DNA of 7,800 nt, from positions 1 through 7,800 of the forward strand of contig JACQVC010000458.1 of the NCBI GenBank assembly GCA_016209995.1, given 5' to 3'. Shown here one piece after another: positions 1-6,794 of the stretch (its first letter is position 1; every line of letters starts with the position of its first letter). The notes below the pieces were generated by a model, which searched no databases, was not told the DNA's origin, and saw nothing but the letters and a program-made list of their open reading frames with translations. The DNA comes from Gemmatimonadota bacterium. Its GTDB lineage: Bacteria; Gemmatimonadota; Gemmatimonadetes; Longimicrobiales; Gaopeijiaceae. Position numbers and translations under genes: made by a program.

Positions 1-370
1 CGTTATTGATCTGGAGCCACAGCTCGCGGAGCCCCTCCGGAGCGACGAGAGCCAGTCGGCCTGGATACGCCTCCCGCGTGAAGGGGGCGTCCCGCAGCAT
101 GCCGGCCCGAGCGAGAGCCCGCAGGAAATCGTGCACCTGGACCCAGGCGCGACCGGCCTCGATCCCACGATCCGCGGCATGCCCGGCGACGAGCCCGGCG
201 AACGTCATGTCTCCGCCGGCCGCGGCGATCGCGTCGAGCAGTCGCCGACCGTCCGGCTCGAGCACGACCCAGTTGGGCGAGGCTCCGTCCACGGCATAGG
301 TCAGACCATCGTCTTCGAATAGGTGAAGGTCAGGAAGGTGGAGTCGGGTTTGGGCTTCCAAGACAGTCAC
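1..370 (-). CDS. PqqD-like (RRE) / radical SAM protein, N-terminal part, truncated by window edge
   Basis: The frame is open for 123 codons from a GTG at 370 to the left edge. Residues about 22-92 resemble a PqqD-type winged-helix domain: a strand-rich start (LTYAVD, NWVVLEPDGRRLLDAI), then a helical part ending QVHDFLRALARAGML. Such domains bind the leader of a ribosomally made peptide. Residues about 102-123 (YPGRLALVAPEG, then LRELWLQINN) look like the entry to a radical SAM domain, where LWL.xN normally comes directly before CNLxCxHC; that cysteine cluster would lie just outside the window. The expected role is modification of a peptide or cofactor precursor, with no substrate visible. 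The GTG start is favoured by a strong Shine-Dalgarno (GGGAGGAA) five bases upstream. The domain calls come from pattern memory: the PqqD-like call is moderately firm and the radical SAM call is inferred from a short stretch. Confidence 0.68.
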   Translation of the reverse strand, partial: MTVLEAQTRLHLPDLHLFEDDGLTYAVDGASPNWVVLEPDGRRLLDAIAAAGGDMTFAGLVAGHAADRGIEAGRAWVQVHDFLRALARAGMLRDAPFTREAYPGRLALVAPEGLRELWLQINN

Positions 371-373
371 GGG

Positions 374-381
374 TTCCTCCC
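374..381 (-). promoter_or_regulatory. Strong Shine-Dalgarno for the PqqD-like/radical SAM gene
   Basis: The minus strand reads GGGAGGAA and then ACCC before the GTG at 370. This is the best-placed Shine-Dalgarno sequence in the window, and it decides the GTG start of an otherwise unanchored partial gene. Confidence 0.6.
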
Positions 382-511
382 GATGTAGTTACTGAGCTCG
401 GCGCCGCGACGGCGAGCACCGGAACGCTCTGTTCGCTGAATCCGTCGGGCGAGCGGTGAGTTCCCCCGCCACCGCAGGCGGCAACGCCGGCACGGCCGTG
501 GCCCCCGACCT

Positions 512-540
512 ATAATAGTCGCTCCGCCAGTCAGGATCAC
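512..540 (-). promoter_or_regulatory. Candidate sigma70-like promoter upstream of the PqqD-like/radical SAM gene
   Basis: On the minus strand a TATTAT box (512-517, 5 of 6 matches to TATAAT) lies 17 bases downstream of GTGATC (535-540, 3 of 6 matches to TTGACA). Transcription would begin near 505 and leave a leader of about 135 bases. The -35 box overlaps the stop codon of lnt. The 166-bp gap holds no convincing gene, although a 34-codon ORF lies at 389-493. A perfect TATAAT also reads on the plus strand at 511-516, but no plus-strand gene follows it. The A/T-rich box stands out in GC-rich DNA; the -35 is weak. Confidence 0.33.
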
Positions 541-2090
541 GACGGTCCGTTCCCCTCCCTTATCACCCCGGCTGCGCCGGCCCTACGGGACCGGGCCCAG
601 ACCCAGATGAGCACGAGGGCCGTCAGGATGGCTGAGCCGTTGCCCACGACATCGCCCAACCGCGTGTACAACGTGGTCACGCCGGTCGTGTAGACCGTCC
701 CGGTCCGCAGCGTCGCCTCGAACAGCCGCGTCTCCTGGTATGTCCTGCCGATGGGATCCACGAACATCGAGATGCCCGTGTTCGCCGAGCGGGCGACGCC
801 GACGCGGTGCTCGATGGCACGCATCACCATATGAGCGGGATGCTGCCAGAGCGCCGCCGTGCGCGCGTACCAGGGCTCCCGCCCGTACCAGGCATCGTTC
901 GTGATGTTGATCAGGAAGTCCGCCCCGGCTCGCCGGTACGCGCGCGACGCCTGCGGGAAGCTGGACTCGTAGCAGATGAGCACGCCACCGGTGGCGCCGT
1001 TGGCCGCGCGCGCGAGCGGCCAGCTCCGACCATGCCCGAACGCCCCCAAGTACTCGATGCCGCCGAGTAGCCGCGGGTTGATGAACGGAACGCGCTCGAC
1101 GAAAGGAACGAGGAAGTGTTTGGCGTAGCGGAAGTCGGTGAGCCCCCGCGGCGTCACGACGAAGGCCGCGTTGTAGGGTACGTATCCGCCAGCCTCCGGA
1201 AACTCGACGTCGAGCGCGCCCAGGAGGACCGGCGCCCCGGCGGCTTCGGCGTGTGCGCGCACTCGCTCCAGATCGGCCGCCGCCTGACCGAGGACCAGGT
1301 AATCCGGGAGCGTCACCTCCGGCCAGATCACCAGGTCCACTGAGCCGGGCGCCACCTGCGGCATCAACGCGTCCAGCACTTTCAGCGTGCTGCCCACGGC
1401 CGTCTCGCGGTCCAGCTTGATGTGCTCGGGGATGTTCGGCTGCACGATCGCAACCCGGGCGGCCGGCACGAGCTCCAGCGTACGGGCGCGCCACACGCCC
1501 CAGGCGGGCGGCAACACGAGCACGCCGGCGGTCGCGAGCGCAACCCAGCGCAAATCAGTGCCGGCTCGAAACCGCAGGACCAGCACGGCCAGGAGCCCGT
1601 TCACCAGGGCGATCCAGAACGTCACGCCCCGGGCTCCCACCAGCTCCGCAATGCCCACCAGCTCGGGGTATGCCGTCAGCGAGGTCCCCAGCCCGAGCCA
1701 CGGGAACGACAGGTCACTCCAATGGCCACGAAACCACTCGGCCGCCGTCCAGATGACCGGAAGCGCGAGCCACAGCGGCGCTCCCGCCACGCGCGTCGCC
1801 CGGTGCAACGCCCAGGCGAACGCGGACATGAGGAACGCGAGCACGAGCACGGTGCCCAGATAGGCCGGTATCGCCATCGGCGTGAACCAGACCAGCGCGA
1901 CCGCGATCCAGTACACCAGGAGGCCGAAGTACACGGCCCCCATGTAGAACCCGCTGCGCAGGGCGGCGCGCGTGCCTTCCCCGCCGGGCGGCAAGCCGTA
2001 CAGGAACACGGCGAACGGAACTAGCGCCACGAACGGAGGCACGAGCAGATAGAGCGGCGGGAACGACAGGAAGAGGAGGATGGCCGTCAC
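537..2090 (-). CDS. lnt: Apolipoprotein N-acyltransferase
   Basis: Lnt is an inner-membrane enzyme that transfers an acyl chain from phospholipid to the N-terminal cysteine of apolipoproteins, the last step of lipoprotein maturation. The 517 residues match the usual length. The N-terminal 200 residues carry several membrane helices, followed by a nitrilase-like domain (about 212-460) and a C-terminal helix (about 488-500). The catalytic triad is visible: Glu258 (WPEVTLP), Lys324 (YAKHFLVPF) and Cys373 (LICYESSFP). Glu332 in FVERVPF matches the conserved loop glutamate. The gene lies 38 bp after the oxidoreductase and is probably co-transcribed with it. The start is doubtful: the GTG at 2090 has no good Shine-Dalgarno. 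The frame stays open upstream through RPGERLLPAV, which looks like normal Lnt N-terminal sequence, and an AGGAGG at 2140-2145 suits a start nearer 2132. The identity is firm; the first 15 residues or so are not. Confidence 0.96.
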   Translation of the reverse strand: MTAILLFLSFPPLYLLVPPFVALVPFAVFLYGLPPGGEGTRAALRSGFYMGAVYFGLLVYWIAVALVWFTPMAIPAYLGTVLVLAFLMSAFAWALHRATRVAGAPLWLALPVIWTAAEWFRGHWSDLSFPWLGLGTSLTAYPELVGIAELVGARGVTFWIALVNGLLAVLVLRFRAGTDLRWVALATAGVLVLPPAWGVWRARTLELVPAARVAIVQPNIPEHIKLDRETAVGSTLKVLDALMPQVAPGSVDLVIWPEVTLPDYLVLGQAAADLERVRAHAEAAGAPVLLGALDVEFPEAGGYVPYNAAFVVTPRGLTDFRYAKHFLVPFVERVPFINPRLLGGIEYLGAFGHGRSWPLARAANGATGGVLICYESSFPQASRAYRRAGADFLINITNDAWYGREPWYARTAALWQHPAHMVMRAIEHRVGVARSANTGISMFVDPIGRTYQETRLFEATLRTGTVYTTGVTTLYTRLGDVVGNGSAILTALVLIWVWARSRRAGAAGVIREGNGPS

Positions 2091-2128
2091 CGCCGGGAGC
2101 AGTCGCTCCCCGGGACGCGGCAGGAAGC

Positions 2129-3133
2129 CTATAACACCACCTCCTGGTGGTGCTGCATGGACTGATACGCCGCCTCGACGACCGCCATTAACGTCGCCTG
2201 CTCGACCGGGAGCACCGCTTCCTCATCACCTCGTACGACTCGCAGGAAATGCTCCAGCTCGGAGCGGTACGATGCCTTGTATGGGTTTTCGCGCTCCGGC
2301 GCCGGATCCACGGGCGTCACGTCCGCCGGGCGCCCGCCCAGATCCTTGAACACCGCCAGCGGCGGTAGCGTCGCGGAGCCGTGGCTCCCCAGCACATAGG
2401 CGTAATGGCGATCCCTTCCCGAAAAGAGATTCCAGGTGACCTCGACGCTGACCACGATGTTGTCGCCGGCCTCGGCGAGCACGACCGCCGAATCCTCGAC
2501 CTCGAACTCTCCGCGGTGGGCGAAGGCGCTCACCCGCTTTACGCGCGGGTACCCGATGAGCCAGAAGCACAAGTCGAGAGTTTGCACACCGAGATCCATT
2601 AGCGCACCGCCACCGGCCAGCTCGCTGCGCTGACGCCACGTCGCCCGGGCCACCGGGACCTTCTGGTTCAGCCAACCGCCGCGCACGAAGAAGACCTGGC
2701 CCAGCTCGCCGCCCGCCAGGAACGCGCGCACCGCCCGCGTATCCGAGCGATAACGGTTATTCATGGCGACCATCACGCTGCGATTCGCCGCTTTCGCCGC
2801 GGCAATCACGCGGTCGATCCCCGCCCGGGTAAAGGCCAGCGGCTTCTCGACCATCACGTGCTTGCCCGCCTCGAGCGCAGCGACCGCCTGCTGCTCGTGC
2901 TGGTGGTTAGGCGTGCAGATCAGGATCGCGTCGATTTCGCCGTGACGGAACAGCTCATCATCCTGGAGAACCGCCGAGATCCTGTAGCGCTCGGCCAGCG
3001 CCCTCGCCTTACCGCGGTCCATGTCCGACAGCGCCTTCACCACGACGTCGCGCTTTTGCGAGAGCACCGGCAGATGCACGGTCTGCGTGATCGCTCCCGT
3101 GCCCAGGATCCCGACGGTAACGGTGCGTGCCAT
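2129..3133 (-). CDS. Gfo/Idh/MocA-family NAD(P)-dependent oxidoreductase
   Basis: The family oxidises or reduces sugars, inositols and related compounds in the cytoplasm using NAD(P). The protein is 334 residues from the ATG at 3133. An N-terminal Rossmann fold opens with VGILGTGAIT (residues 7-16). The family motif EKP is at 96-98 (VMVEKPLAF), with CTPNHQH at 73-79. The C-terminal alpha/beta domain starts near 125 and holds the GGGALMDLG motif at 174-182. The usual catalytic histidine of DxGxH is Gln184 here, which is unusual. A TTG at 3148 adds five residues and has AGGAAG six bases upstream; I prefer the ATG because it gives the normal distance to the dinucleotide-binding strand. The gene follows the secreted-protein gene by 30 bp and precedes lnt by 38 bp. 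The family call is firm; the substrate cannot be read from sequence. Confidence 0.92.
   Translation of the reverse strand: MARTVTVGILGTGAITQTVHLPVLSQKRDVVVKALSDMDRGKARALAERYRISAVLQDDELFRHGEIDAILICTPNHQHEQQAVAALEAGKHVMVEKPLAFTRAGIDRVIAAAKAANRSVMVAMNNRYRSDTRAVRAFLAGGELGQVFFVRGGWLNQKVPVARATWRQRSELAGGGALMDLGVQTLDLCFWLIGYPRVKRVSAFAHRGEFEVEDSAVVLAEAGDNIVVSVEVTWNLFSGRDRHYAYVLGSHGSATLPPLAVFKDLGGRPADVTPVDPAPERENPYKASYRSELEHFLRVVRGDEEAVLPVEQATLMAVVEAAYQSMQHHQEVVL
2135..2152 (-). promoter_or_regulatory. Hairpin containing an AGGAGG ribosome-binding sequence before lnt
   Basis: Perfect 7-bp arms (CACCACC and GGTGGTG) enclose a 4-base loop. On the minus strand AGGAGG (2140-2145) occupies the loop and the first bases of the 3' arm, so folding would partly hide it. 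The hairpin is the last coding segment of the upstream oxidoreductase (codons for HHQEVV). It lies 7 bases from an in-frame ATA (2130-2132) and 49 bases from the GTG used here for lnt. It may set lnt translation, or may only reflect His-His and Val-Val codons. Confidence 0.3.
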
Positions 3134-3163
3134 GCTCGCCCCAGCCAACGTTCGCTTCCTGCC

Positions 3164-3913
3164 TCACCGCGCCGCCCGGCGCAGCTCGCCGGGCGCGGCG
3201 GGCCCGAACATGACCTGGAGACCCAGGCTCGCCGTGAGGTAGTGGAGGTCTTCCAGCGCGACGAAGCGACCCGTGCTGTACAAGCGGTAGCGTGATCCCA
3301 GCGGATACTCGGCGCCGCCGTGCACGTTCACGCCCGCTTGGACGGCATCGAGGAGATCTTCCACGAAGGTGCCGTTGATGAACTCGCCGCGTCCGTTCAG
3401 CACGTGCGCCGAGGCGCCCACGCCCGCGTAGGTCAGCAGCCCGAAGGGCGCGGCCCACACCACCTGGGCGTCCAGCATGAGCGCGATATCCGACCATTTA
3501 ACGGTACCGAGATTCACCGACAGGGGACCGATCTGATCGAGCACACTATCCGGAATCTGCCGCACAATCGCCGACTCGAAGCGATCCGCCAGCCGCCTCG
3601 TCTCGGACGACTTGAGCCGCGACGACCAGTAGCTCACTCCCGGGAGGATGCGGACTCCGGGTCCGAGGTAGCCGAGATCCACGCGCACCGCAGCGGCCTC
3701 CGTGTTCACGACCCGGCTCGGCCAGATCTGGCCGATCTCGAGACCGATCCCACGGAAGCTCAGGTTCTCGTAGTCGAAGTCCTCCAGCTGCTGCGCGGCG
3801 AGCGGAGCGGCGGCGGCGAGAAGAGCAAGCGTAGCGACCGTGACGACCCGCGTAACTCTATGGCCGGCGACCAGATAGGCGGGCGGCGGCGGAAAACGTC
3901 GGCGTCGAACCAT
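3164..3913 (-). CDS. Hypothetical secreted protein, possibly a small outer-membrane beta-barrel
   Basis: I do not recognise a named family. The 249-residue product has a long Arg-rich N-region (RRRR at 3-6), a hydrophobic stretch (about 22-39) and a likely signal peptidase I site near AAQ-Q (residues 39-42), giving a mature protein of about 207 residues. The rest alternates polar and hydrophobic residues with many Gly and aromatic residues, for example LSFRGIGLEIGQIW, VRVDLGYLGPGVRILPGVSYW and YLTASLGLQVMF, as expected of a small beta-barrel. A helical insert lies at about 103-126. The last strand ends in Phe236, as barrels often do, but a 13-residue Arg-containing tail follows. The ATG at 3913 has no clear Shine-Dalgarno but sits about 35 bases after a good promoter. 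It is probably first in a transcript with the oxidoreductase and lnt. Secretion is likely; the barrel topology is inference. Confidence 0.78.
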   Translation of the reverse strand: MVRRRRFPPPPAYLVAGHRVTRVVTVATLALLAAAAPLAAQQLEDFDYENLSFRGIGLEIGQIWPSRVVNTEAAAVRVDLGYLGPGVRILPGVSYWSSRLKSSETRRLADRFESAIVRQIPDSVLDQIGPLSVNLGTVKWSDIALMLDAQVVWAAPFGLLTYAGVGASAHVLNGRGEFINGTFVEDLLDAVQAGVNVHGGAEYPLGSRYRLYSTGRFVALEDLHYLTASLGLQVMFGPAAPGELRRAAR

Positions 3914-3947
3914 GGCGTTGTGTGTTTGACCCGTTGCTGCCTGAGCG

Positions 3948-3991
3948 AATCGCGAATACTACCGACGGCACATCCCGTTGGCAATCGCGAA
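3948..3991. repeat. Two 9-bp direct repeats flanking the promoter (possible operator)
   Basis: AATCGCGAA occurs exactly at 3948-3956 and 3983-3991, with starts 35 bp apart. One copy touches the -10 box and predicted transcription start, and the other overlaps the -35 box. Each has a TCGCGA palindromic core. The placement suits a repressor or activator site, but no regulator is identifiable from this window. Confidence 0.3.
3956..3984 (-). promoter_or_regulatory. Sigma70-like promoter for the 3913-537 gene group
   Basis: On the minus strand TTGCCA (3979-3984, 5 of 6 matches to TTGACA) is followed by a 17-base spacer and TAGTAT (3956-3961, 4 of 6 matches to TATAAT). The predicted transcript begins near 3949, about 36 bases before the ATG at 3913. 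The site lies in the 113-bp gap after hemL, the only gap of useful size between lolA and lnt. No clear intrinsic terminator follows hemL; a short CGTTC/GAACG hairpin near 4008-4020 has no T run. Confidence 0.5.
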
Positions 3992-4026
3992 CCGGGAATT
4001 GTCCAACCGTTCGCTGAACGTCCAGC

Positions 4027-5310
4027 TCACGAGGCGAGCGCCGCTCGCGCGGCGGCGATGGTCGCGTCGATATCCTGATCCGTGTGGGCCGTCGCCACGA
4101 AGCCTGCCTCGAACGGGGAGGGCGCGAAGAACACGCCCCGGTCGAGGCAAGCCCGGTGGAAGCGGGCGAACGCCTGCACGTCGCTCTGCTTCGCCTCCTC
4201 GAAGTTGTGGACCGGGCCCTCGCGCAGATACACGCCCCACATGGACCCGACCGCGCACCCGGTGGCCGGCAGGCCCGCGCCGTGGAACGCGTGGACCAGC
4301 CCGCTCACCAAACGCTCGGCCCTGCGCTCGAGCGCGGGAAACGGGTTCGTCTCTGCCAGAACGTCGAGCTGTGCACACCCTGCGGCCATGGCCAGTGGAT
4401 TCCCCGACAGCGTTCCCGCCTGGTACACGGGCCCGGACGGCGCCAACCGCTCCATGAGATCGCGGCGGCCGCCGACCGCGCCGACCGGCAATCCGCCGCC
4501 GATCACTTTCCCCAACGTGGTCAGGTCCGGCTCGATGCCGTAGCGAGCCTGAGCCCCGCCCATGGCCACGCGGAAGCCGGTCATGACCTCATCGAAAATG
4601 AGCAGGCTGCCGTGAGCGCGCGTGACGCGCCGGAGGCCTTCCAGGAAACCAGGCTGCGGTAGGATCAGGCCCGCGTTGCCCAGCACCGGCTCCACGATCA
4701 CGGCCGCGACGCTGTCGCCACTGCGGCGGAAAAGATCCTCGACGGCCGTGAGGTCGTTGAACGGTACGACCGACGTGAGCGCGGCGAGCGCGGCCGGCAC
4801 GCCGGGCGAATCCGGGAGCCCGAGCGTCGCGACGCCGCTGCCCGCCGCCACCAGGAACGAGTCCGCGTGACCGTGATACGCTCCGGTGAACTTGACCAGG
4901 CGCTCGCGGCGCGTCGCAGCGCGGGCCAGGCGCAGCGCGGTCATGGTCGCTTCGGTCCCGCTGTTCACGAAGCGGACCATCTCGATTCCGGGCATCAGCT
5001 GGATGATCCGCTCGGCCAGCTCGACCTCGCCCGGAGTCGGCGCTCCGTAGCTGGTACCGCGCTCGAGCTGAGCGGCCACCGCGGCCACCACCGCAGGATG
5101 CGCATGCCCGAGGATGAGCGGTCCCCAGCTGAGCACGTAGTCGATGTAACGCCGTCCGTCCGTGTCCCACAGGTACGCCCCGTCACCTCGCGCCACGAAG
5201 AACGGCTGACCGCCGACCGAGCGAAAGGAACGCACCGGCGAGTCGACGCCGCCGGGAAGGACGCGCAGCGCCCGGGTCCACAGGGAATCCACGGAAACCG
5301 TGCTGCTCAT
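4027..5310 (-). CDS. hemL: Glutamate-1-semialdehyde 2,1-aminomutase
   Basis: HemL is a PLP-dependent cytoplasmic enzyme that converts glutamate-1-semialdehyde to 5-aminolevulinate, the last step of the C5 route into haem and other tetrapyrroles. The 427 residues match the family length. The N-terminal signature [10 protein letters not shown] (20-29) corresponds to the usual GGVNSPVR. Also visible are [15 protein letters not shown] (116-130), [10 protein letters not shown] (141-150), the PLP-ring aspartate Asp240 in [10 protein letters not shown], the Schiff-base Lys268 in [13 protein letters not shown], and [12 protein letters not shown] (300-311). The C-terminal half carries [17 protein letters not shown], typical of this enzyme and distinct from other class III aminotransferases. 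The ATG overlaps the rimO stop as ATGA, which suggests translational coupling. I see no truncation or missing catalytic residue. Confidence 0.97.
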   Translation of the reverse strand: MSSTVSVDSLWTRALRVLPGGVDSPVRSFRSVGGQPFFVARGDGAYLWDTDGRRYIDYVLSWGPLILGHAHPAVVAAVAAQLERGTSYGAPTPGEVELAERIIQLMPGIEMVRFVNSGTEATMTALRLARAATRRERLVKFTGAYHGHADSFLVAAGSGVATLGLPDSPGVPAALAALTSVVPFNDLTAVEDLFRRSGDSVAAVIVEPVLGNAGLILPQPGFLEGLRRVTRAHGSLLIFDEVMTGFRVAMGGAQARYGIEPDLTTLGKVIGGGLPVGAVGGRRDLMERLAPSGPVYQAGTLSGNPLAMAAGCAQLDVLAETNPFPALERRAERLVSGLVHAFHGAGLPATGCAVGSMWGVYLREGPVHNFEEAKQSDVQAFARFHRACLDRGVFFAPSPFEAGFVATAHTDQDIDATIAAARAALAS

Positions 5311-6794
5311 GGCCCCGCGTTCCCCCCTTCCGCCGCCATTACGACGCCGACCAGATCATCCTCGCCGGCTTCCGCGATCTTCGCGTCCACGAACTGTCCG
5401 GCCTGGAGCGGCCGTCGGCTCCTGAGATAGGTGACGCCGTCGATGTCCAGCGCCTGCCCGGCGGTGCGCCCCACCGCGGCGAAGCCGTCGCGGCCATCCC
5501 CGCCCACCCGGTCCACGAGCACACGCTGCGTCTGGCCTACGTCCGCCAGGTTGGAATCCAGAGATACGCCGCGCTGGACATCGAGCAGCCTCTCGAGGCG
5601 CTCGCGCTTCAGCGACTCGGGCACCTGATCCGGCATCTCGGCGGCGCGCGTCCCCTCCTCGACCGAGTAGGTGAAGGCGCCCACGCGGTCGAAGCGCACC
5701 TCGTCCAGCAGATCCAGCATCTCGGTGAACTCGCGCTCCGTCTCGCCGGGGAAGCCCACGATGACCGTCGTGCGCAGCTTGAGGCCCGGGATCGCGTCGC
5801 GGAGCCAGCTCACCCGCTCGCGGATCGTCGCCCGCCGCTCCGGCCGGCGCATGCGCGTCAGTACCGTGTCGCTCCCGTGCTGGATCGGGGTGTCGAGGTA
5901 CGGGACGAGCCTGGGATTCGACGCGATGAGCGCTACCAGCTCGGGCGTGATCCCGGAGGGGTAGAGATAGAACAAGCGGTACCACGGGACCGACGTACGC
6001 TCCAGCAGAGCACACAGAAGATCCGGAAGAAGCGGCGCACCGCGGCCGTCACGGGATCGCCGCAGATCGCGGCCATACCACGTCGTGTCCTGCGATACGA
6101 TGTTCAGCTCACGCACGCCGCGCGCTTCCAGCTCACTCGCTTCCCGCACGAGGTCCGCGAGCGCCGCCGAGCGATGGCGGCCCCGCATCAGCGGGATCGC
6201 GCAGAATGCGCACGTGTGATCGCACCCCTCGCTGATCTTGAGGAACGAGGTATGCGGGGTCTCCGTCGCGAGGATGCGGAGCGGACGCGCCATGTTGGGT
6301 ACCACATCGATCTCGGGCGGCAGCAGCCCGCGTGCACGCAGCTCGGGCACCAGACGATCCAGCTCCGTCAGTCCGAGGAAAAGGTCGACCTCCGGGATCT
6401 CCCGCTCCAGCTCCGCCTTGTAGCGCTGGACCATGCAGCCCACGGCGACCACGGCGCGCGTGCGCCCCGCCGCCTTCAGCTCGCAGGCCTCGAGGATCGT
6501 CTCGACGGATTGTTCTTTGGCCGCCTCGATGAAACCGCACGTGTTCACGATGACGGCATCCGCGCCTTCGACATCGCTCGAGACCTGAGCCCCCTGATTC
6601 ACGAGCGTGGCCATGAGGTGCTCGCTGTCGACCGTGTTCTTGTCACACCCCAAGGTGATCAGGCTCAGGCGAGGACCGTGATAGGGACCCACGGGGGCCA
6701 CGTGGAACTCGACGGCCGTTACGTCCGCGCCGACCTGGGGGCGGATCGGCGTCGGCGAGAGCGGGATGACCGGGAGGGACCGACGTGAGCTCAC
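5307..6794 (-). CDS. rimO: Ribosomal protein S12 methylthiotransferase
   Basis: RimO is a radical SAM enzyme with two 4Fe-4S clusters that adds a methylthio group to an aspartate of ribosomal protein S12. Three domains are visible. An N-terminal UPF0004 domain has Cys50, Cys86 and Cys120 (TLGCDKN, VNTCGF, VGCM). A radical SAM domain carries Cys191, Cys195 and Cys198 ([13 protein letters not shown]). A C-terminal TRAM domain spans about 416-488. [20 protein letters not shown] and [12 protein letters not shown] favour RimO over MiaB, which would show a different TRAM end. The product is 495 residues, about 40 longer than usual at the N-terminus; those residues are Pro-rich and unlike the family. 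The GTG at 6794 forms a GTGA overlap with the lolA stop and has no Shine-Dalgarno, so coupling is likely. In-frame GTGs at 6701 and 6692 would give the usual N-terminus. Confidence 0.96.
   Translation of the reverse strand: MSSRRSLPVIPLSPTPIRPQVGADVTAVEFHVAPVGPYHGPRLSLITLGCDKNTVDSEHLMATLVNQGAQVSSDVEGADAVIVNTCGFIEAAKEQSVETILEACELKAAGRTRAVVAVGCMVQRYKAELEREIPEVDLFLGLTELDRLVPELRARGLLPPEIDVVPNMARPLRILATETPHTSFLKISEGCDHTCAFCAIPLMRGRHRSAALADLVREASELEARGVRELNIVSQDTTWYGRDLRRSRDGRGAPLLPDLLCALLERTSVPWYRLFYLYPSGITPELVALIASNPRLVPYLDTPIQHGSDTVLTRMRRPERRATIRERVSWLRDAIPGLKLRTTVIVGFPGETEREFTEMLDLLDEVRFDRVGAFTYSVEEGTRAAEMPDQVPESLKRERLERLLDVQRGVSLDSNLADVGQTQRVLVDRVGGDGRDGFAAVGRTAGQALDIDGVTYLRSRRPLQAGQFVDAKIAEAGEDDLVGVVMAAEGGNAGP

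Noticed and set aside
485..502. CACGGCCGTG palindrome in the leader region, considered as a terminator or operator
   Set aside because: Short GC palindromes are expected by chance in DNA this rich in GC. It has no T run and no second copy nearby.
511..516. Perfect TATAAT on the plus strand
   Set aside because: No plus-strand gene follows; every gene here is on the minus strand. The same A/T-rich bases are better explained as a minus-strand TATTAT box.
1387..2024. Long plus-strand ORFs (158 and 200 codons) opposite lnt
   Set aside because: They lie antisense to a firmly identified gene, are rich in Arg, Pro and Gly as expected for GC-rich shadow frames, and show no domain pattern.
4008..4020. 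Short CGTTC/GAACG hairpin after hemL as a terminator
   Set aside because: The stem is only 5 bp, the loop is 3 bases, and no T run follows on the minus strand.
3320..4078. 252-codon plus-strand ORF spanning the secreted-protein gene and the gap
   Set aside because: The minus-strand frame has a signal peptide, a promoter and sensible spacing. The plus-strand frame has no family pattern or ribosome-binding site and runs across the promoter into hemL.
5877..6788. 303-codon plus-strand ORF opposite rimO
   Set aside because: It is antisense to a complete RimO with all six cluster cysteines. Its composition is that of a shadow frame.
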